Origin: DATNFP01 sp035606335
GTDB taxonomy: Bacteria; Bacteroidota; Bacteroidia; Chitinophagales; Chitinophagaceae
Direction: 5' to 3'
DNA: 6,873 bases
NCBI GenBank assembly: GCA_035606335.1
Contig: DATNFP010000149.1
Span: 1-6,873 of the forward strand
Part shown: in pieces, positions 4,651 to 6,873 of the stretch
Layout: the number at the start of each line of letters is the position of its first letter
Numbering within the stretch: the stretch's first letter is position 1
Made by a program: the position numbers and the translations under genes
Notes under the pieces: model-generated
Seen by the model: only the letters and a program-made list of their open reading frames with translations
Database searches by the model: none
What the model was told of the DNA's origin: nothing

Positions 4651-5574
4651 CTATATGGATTCCTGCCAATTCTTTCGGCCTTCGCCTGCATTTACGTGGC
4701 GTTCACTATGGTAGGAAGAACGCACCAAAGGGCCGCTCTCTACATAATCAAGGCCCATCTCGTAGCCCTTTTCACGATAAAAAGCAAATTCATCGGGATG
4801 GACAAAACGGATAACCGGCAAGTGTTTGGGAGTGGGTTGTAAATATTGACCGAGAGTCAGCACATCGCAGCCATTTTGTGCCAGGTCCTGCATTGTTTGT
4901 AATACTTCATCCTGTGTTTCACCGAGGCCAAGCATCACACCACTTTTTGTGCGCATACCGCCATCTTTCAACCTGCGAATAACTTCGAGGCTGCGATGAT
5001 ATTTGGCCTGGATACGTACCTGGCGTGTCAATCTTTCTACAGTTTCAAGGTTGTGAGAAACTACTTCGGGAGCAACATCGATAATACGCTGCAGGTTTTC
5101 CCATTGCCCTTTAAAATCGGGAATCAGAGTTTCAAGTGTTGTATCAGGATTTAAGGCCCGCACTGCCTTTATAGTATTAGCCCATATAATAGAGCCGCCA
5201 TCTTTTAGTTCGTCACGATCAACAGAAGTAATTACTGCATGCTTTACTTTCATTAAGTTTATTGCTTCGGCCACGCGCTGAGGTTCATCCCAATCCACTT
5301 CTTCAGGACGACCGGTAGCTACCGCACAAAAACCACAAGAGCGTGTACATATATTGCCCAATATCATAAATGTAGCAGTACCTGCCCCCCAACATTCACC
5401 CATATTTGGACAATTGCCACTTTCACAAATAGTATGCAGCTTATGAGTGTCAACCAGGTTGCGCACATGACGATAGCCTTCGCCGGTGGGCAATTTCACA
5501 CGCAACCAATTAGGTTTTTTAACGCGTGTTTCTGCACTATTATCTACTGAACTAATTACAGGCAACTCTTGCAT
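4651..5574 (-). CDS. lipA: Lipoyl synthase (radical SAM)
   Basis: LipA inserts two sulfur atoms into protein-bound octanoyl groups to make lipoyl cofactors for pyruvate and 2-oxoglutarate dehydrogenases and the glycine cleavage system. The 307-residue sequence has all signature ligands. The auxiliary Fe-S cluster motif is Cys50, Cys55 and Cys61 (CESGNCPNMGEC, CX4CX5C). The radical-SAM cluster motif is Cys76, Cys80 and Cys83 (CTRSCGFC, CX3CX2C). The C-terminal RSSYHS (285-290) supplies the serine that binds the sacrificed auxiliary cluster. TATFMILGNICTR and GLGET are also typical. It is cytoplasmic and of normal length, with the ATG at 5574. It lies 21 bp after the stop of the exported barrel-like gene with no intervening TAnnTTTG box, so the two are probably co-transcribed. 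LipB or other lipoate genes are not in view. Confidence 0.98.
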   Translation of the reverse strand: MQELPVISSVDNSAETRVKKPNWLRVKLPTGEGYRHVRNLVDTHKLHTICESGNCPNMGECWGAGTATFMILGNICTRSCGFCAVATGRPEEVDWDEPQRVAEAINLMKVKHAVITSVDRDELKDGGSIIWANTIKAVRALNPDTTLETLIPDFKGQWENLQRIIDVAPEVVSHNLETVERLTRQVRIQAKYHRSLEVIRRLKDGGMRTKSGVMLGLGETQDEVLQTMQDLAQNGCDVLTLGQYLQPTPKHLPVIRFVHPDEFAFYREKGYEMGLDYVESGPLVRSSYHSERHVNAGEGRKNWQESI

Positions 5575-5595
5575 AAGAAGTGCAAATTACAACCA

Positions 5596-6456
5596 TCACC
5601 AACGTTTGCCAAATTGGAACGACAGATATAGGTCAACAAAGTAAGGGACTGCTTTCTGGCTGGCCATCAACGGAACATTTTGAGTATATATTTCGCCACT
5701 GATACCTGTTTCCACAGCCAGCACAGTTTTTCTATTGGTTGAGAAGTCAAAATGCAAACCTGTTTTGGCTTGCAGGCCGGGAATAACCTTTATCTCACTA
5801 AGCCCTTTAGAGAAGCCCGCACTGCCTACAATGTTGGTCTGGGAAAGGAATGCGCTACTGTTTGAATCTGAATATTTTATTGTTTCAGGACTATTATTAA
5901 CGATAGCATTTATATAATAAGGTTTTAATAACCCCACAGCAAGGCCACCCACGCCTACCCAATGAATTGATACCGTACCAGGATCTGGCTTGCCTGCTAT
6001 CATTTTTCTAAATCCATAACCAATCTTAAACGTATAGAAGTTATTGATCTTACCATAAATAAAAGGAGTGGGTTTATTGCCACTGTATGGGTCAAGCTGA
6101 GTGTTAGTGCTTTTTACTTCCTTAGGGCTTTTCTTTTCGCTAAATTCAAGTTGCCAAAGCTTAATGTCGTAAAACATATCGCTATGTCTTTCGTCTTCAC
6201 TTTTTACGTTCCCTTTATCAACAAAAATGCTCCAGCCGTCAGTGTTGAGGCGGGCGCCAAAACTAAACTCGTGATGAATGGGTTTTGGTCTTTTTATGAT
6301 AGTTCTTACCGGAAGCCTGTGAGGTTGTGATAACTGATTAGCCGGCGACGTCCCATTTGAATCACTACTGATAGTAGTGATCTGCGCATCGCTGTAAACA
6401 ACAGATATTGCGCATAAAAACAAGATCAATACAAACGACTTAAAATGGCACCTCAT
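5596..6456 (-). CDS. Conserved exported protein, probable outer-membrane beta-barrel, unknown function
   Basis: From the ATG at 6456 the protein has 286 residues; a GTG 15 bases further upstream (6471) is a weaker alternative start. Residues 1-24 form a signal peptide: basic HFK, hydrophobic SFVLILFLCAISVV, and likely cleavage at SDA-Q after Ala24, without a lipobox. A low-complexity Ser/Asn/Pro linker follows. From about residue 61, alternating polar/apolar stretches (HEFSFGARLNTDGWSIFVDK, FYTFKIGYGFRKMI, VSIHWVGVGGLAVGLLKP, GLHFDF, KTVLAVETGISGEIY) end in YFVDLYLSFQFGKRW. A final amphipathic strand with a terminal aromatic residue is the usual outer-membrane barrel signature. I recognise the type as a conserved Bacteroidota protein without known function. 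It precedes lipA by 21 bp in the same direction and is divergent from the OsmC-family gene. Confidence 0.75.
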   Translation of the reverse strand: MRCHFKSFVLILFLCAISVVYSDAQITTISSDSNGTSPANQLSQPHRLPVRTIIKRPKPIHHEFSFGARLNTDGWSIFVDKGNVKSEDERHSDMFYDIKLWQLEFSEKKSPKEVKSTNTQLDPYSGNKPTPFIYGKINNFYTFKIGYGFRKMIAGKPDPGTVSIHWVGVGGLAVGLLKPYYINAIVNNSPETIKYSDSNSSAFLSQTNIVGSAGFSKGLSEIKVIPGLQAKTGLHFDFSTNRKTVLAVETGISGEIYTQNVPLMASQKAVPYFVDLYLSFQFGKRW

Positions 6457-6582
6457 AAAATAATTGTCCACTTGGTAAATATCAAAATATGATTTATGTA
6501 CATATTGATATTCTATAGTAAGTTACAAACTTTATTTCAATCAATTAAATACATCGTAAATTTAACAGAAATAATAGTAAGG

Positions 6583-6873
6583 ATGACATCAAAAATTCTG
6601 TACCAGGGTGGCTTAAGAACGCTCTGCACTCATATACAATCGGGGTCTACCATAGAAACAGATGCCCCCACTGATAACCGGGGAAAGGGAGAAAGGTTTT
6701 CACCTACCGACCTTGTGGCTACAGCCTTAGGAACATGTATTGTAACCACGATGGGCATAAAAGCCAATGACCATAACATAAATATTGACGGTACTGAATG
6801 TGAAGTAGAAAAAATAATGGCCTCTAACCCAAGACGAATTGCTGAGGTGAAAGTGAATATAAAATTCCCCAAA
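6583..6873 (+). CDS. OsmC-family protein, N-terminal part
   Basis: An ATG at 6583 opens a frame that runs without a stop to the window edge, giving 97 residues. The sequence GERFSPTDLVATALGTC (36-52) is the OsmC-family core: the Arg near the active site, the S-P-x-x-L helix start and the helix-borne Cys52. It is preceded by a short beta-rich N-terminus (ILYQGGLRTLCTHIQSGSTI) and followed by INIDGTECEVEKIM, as in the family. OsmC/Ohr proteins are cytoplasmic thiol peroxidases or related hydrolase-like proteins. The second catalytic Cys, normally in the C-terminal half, is beyond the window, so peroxidase function cannot be confirmed. The gene is divergent from the barrel-like gene, across a 126 bp AT-rich gap in which I find no exact TAnnTTTG box (nearest TAAATTTA at 6557-6564). 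An open frame on the opposite strand here is a shadow. Confidence 0.88.
   Translation, partial: MTSKILYQGGLRTLCTHIQSGSTIETDAPTDNRGKGERFSPTDLVATALGTCIVTTMGIKANDHNINIDGTECEVEKIMASNPRRIAEVKVNIKFPK

Noticed and set aside
4617..4660. Possible terminator after lipA
   Set aside because: There is a T-run on the minus strand (complement of 4631-4637), but the preceding bases give only a weak all-AT stem, not a convincing hairpin.
6630..6872. 80-codon open frame on the minus strand at the right edge
   Set aside because: It is antisense to the OsmC-family gene, whose core motif is unmistakable on the plus strand.
1..6873. CRISPR arrays, insertion sequences, phage or attachment-site duplications
   Set aside because: I found no regularly spaced repeats, transposase or integrase motifs, and no duplication of the tRNA 3' end elsewhere in the window.

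Overview
The window looks like chromosomal DNA from a member of the Bacteroidota, probably Chitinophagaceae or a close relative. The phylum call rests on four things: AT-rich intergenic DNA; several TAnnTTTG boxes upstream of genes (the phylum's -7 promoter consensus); A-rich leaders without clear Shine-Dalgarno sites; and a tRNA gene without an encoded CCA. The family-level placement is a guess from protein style. Nothing indicates a phage, insertion sequence or CRISPR array.

Layout. Bases 1-223 (+) hold the tail of a trypsin-like serine protease cut by the window edge. It converges on a compact three-gene minus-strand operon at 2263-411: a small dimeric alpha/beta-barrel (ABM-like) protein, a short-chain dehydrogenase-like protein and an NAD(P)H-binding NmrA-like protein. 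A GlxA-type regulator (DJ-1/PfpI-like sensor domain plus AraC DNA-binding domain) is divergently transcribed at 2388-3371 (+). The 124 bp between the two start codons carry back-to-back -7 boxes, a direct repeat and a small dyad. This is the layout of a regulator controlling itself and a small redox operon. The SDR-like protein lacks the catalytic Tyr and Lys of its family, which is the most unusual feature of the window.

Bases 3372-3570 are non-coding, with an imperfect dyad and a short GC-rich block. Then, on the minus strand, come a tRNA-Pro(CGG) with its own -7 box and intrinsic terminator, an arylamine N-acetyltransferase with an intact Cys-His-Asp triad and a good two-part promoter, lipoyl synthase LipA, and, 21 bp upstream of lipA, a conserved exported outer-membrane-barrel-like protein of unknown function. 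The start of an OsmC-family gene (+) diverges from that last gene and runs off the right edge.

Functionally the window splits into an inducible-looking oxidoreductase module (411-3371) and a housekeeping block (tRNA, lipoate synthesis, envelope protein) with an acetyltransferase inserted. I see no clear evidence of a wholly new system. The best leads are the regulator/operon module with its inactive-looking SDR, and the conserved envelope protein paired with lipA.
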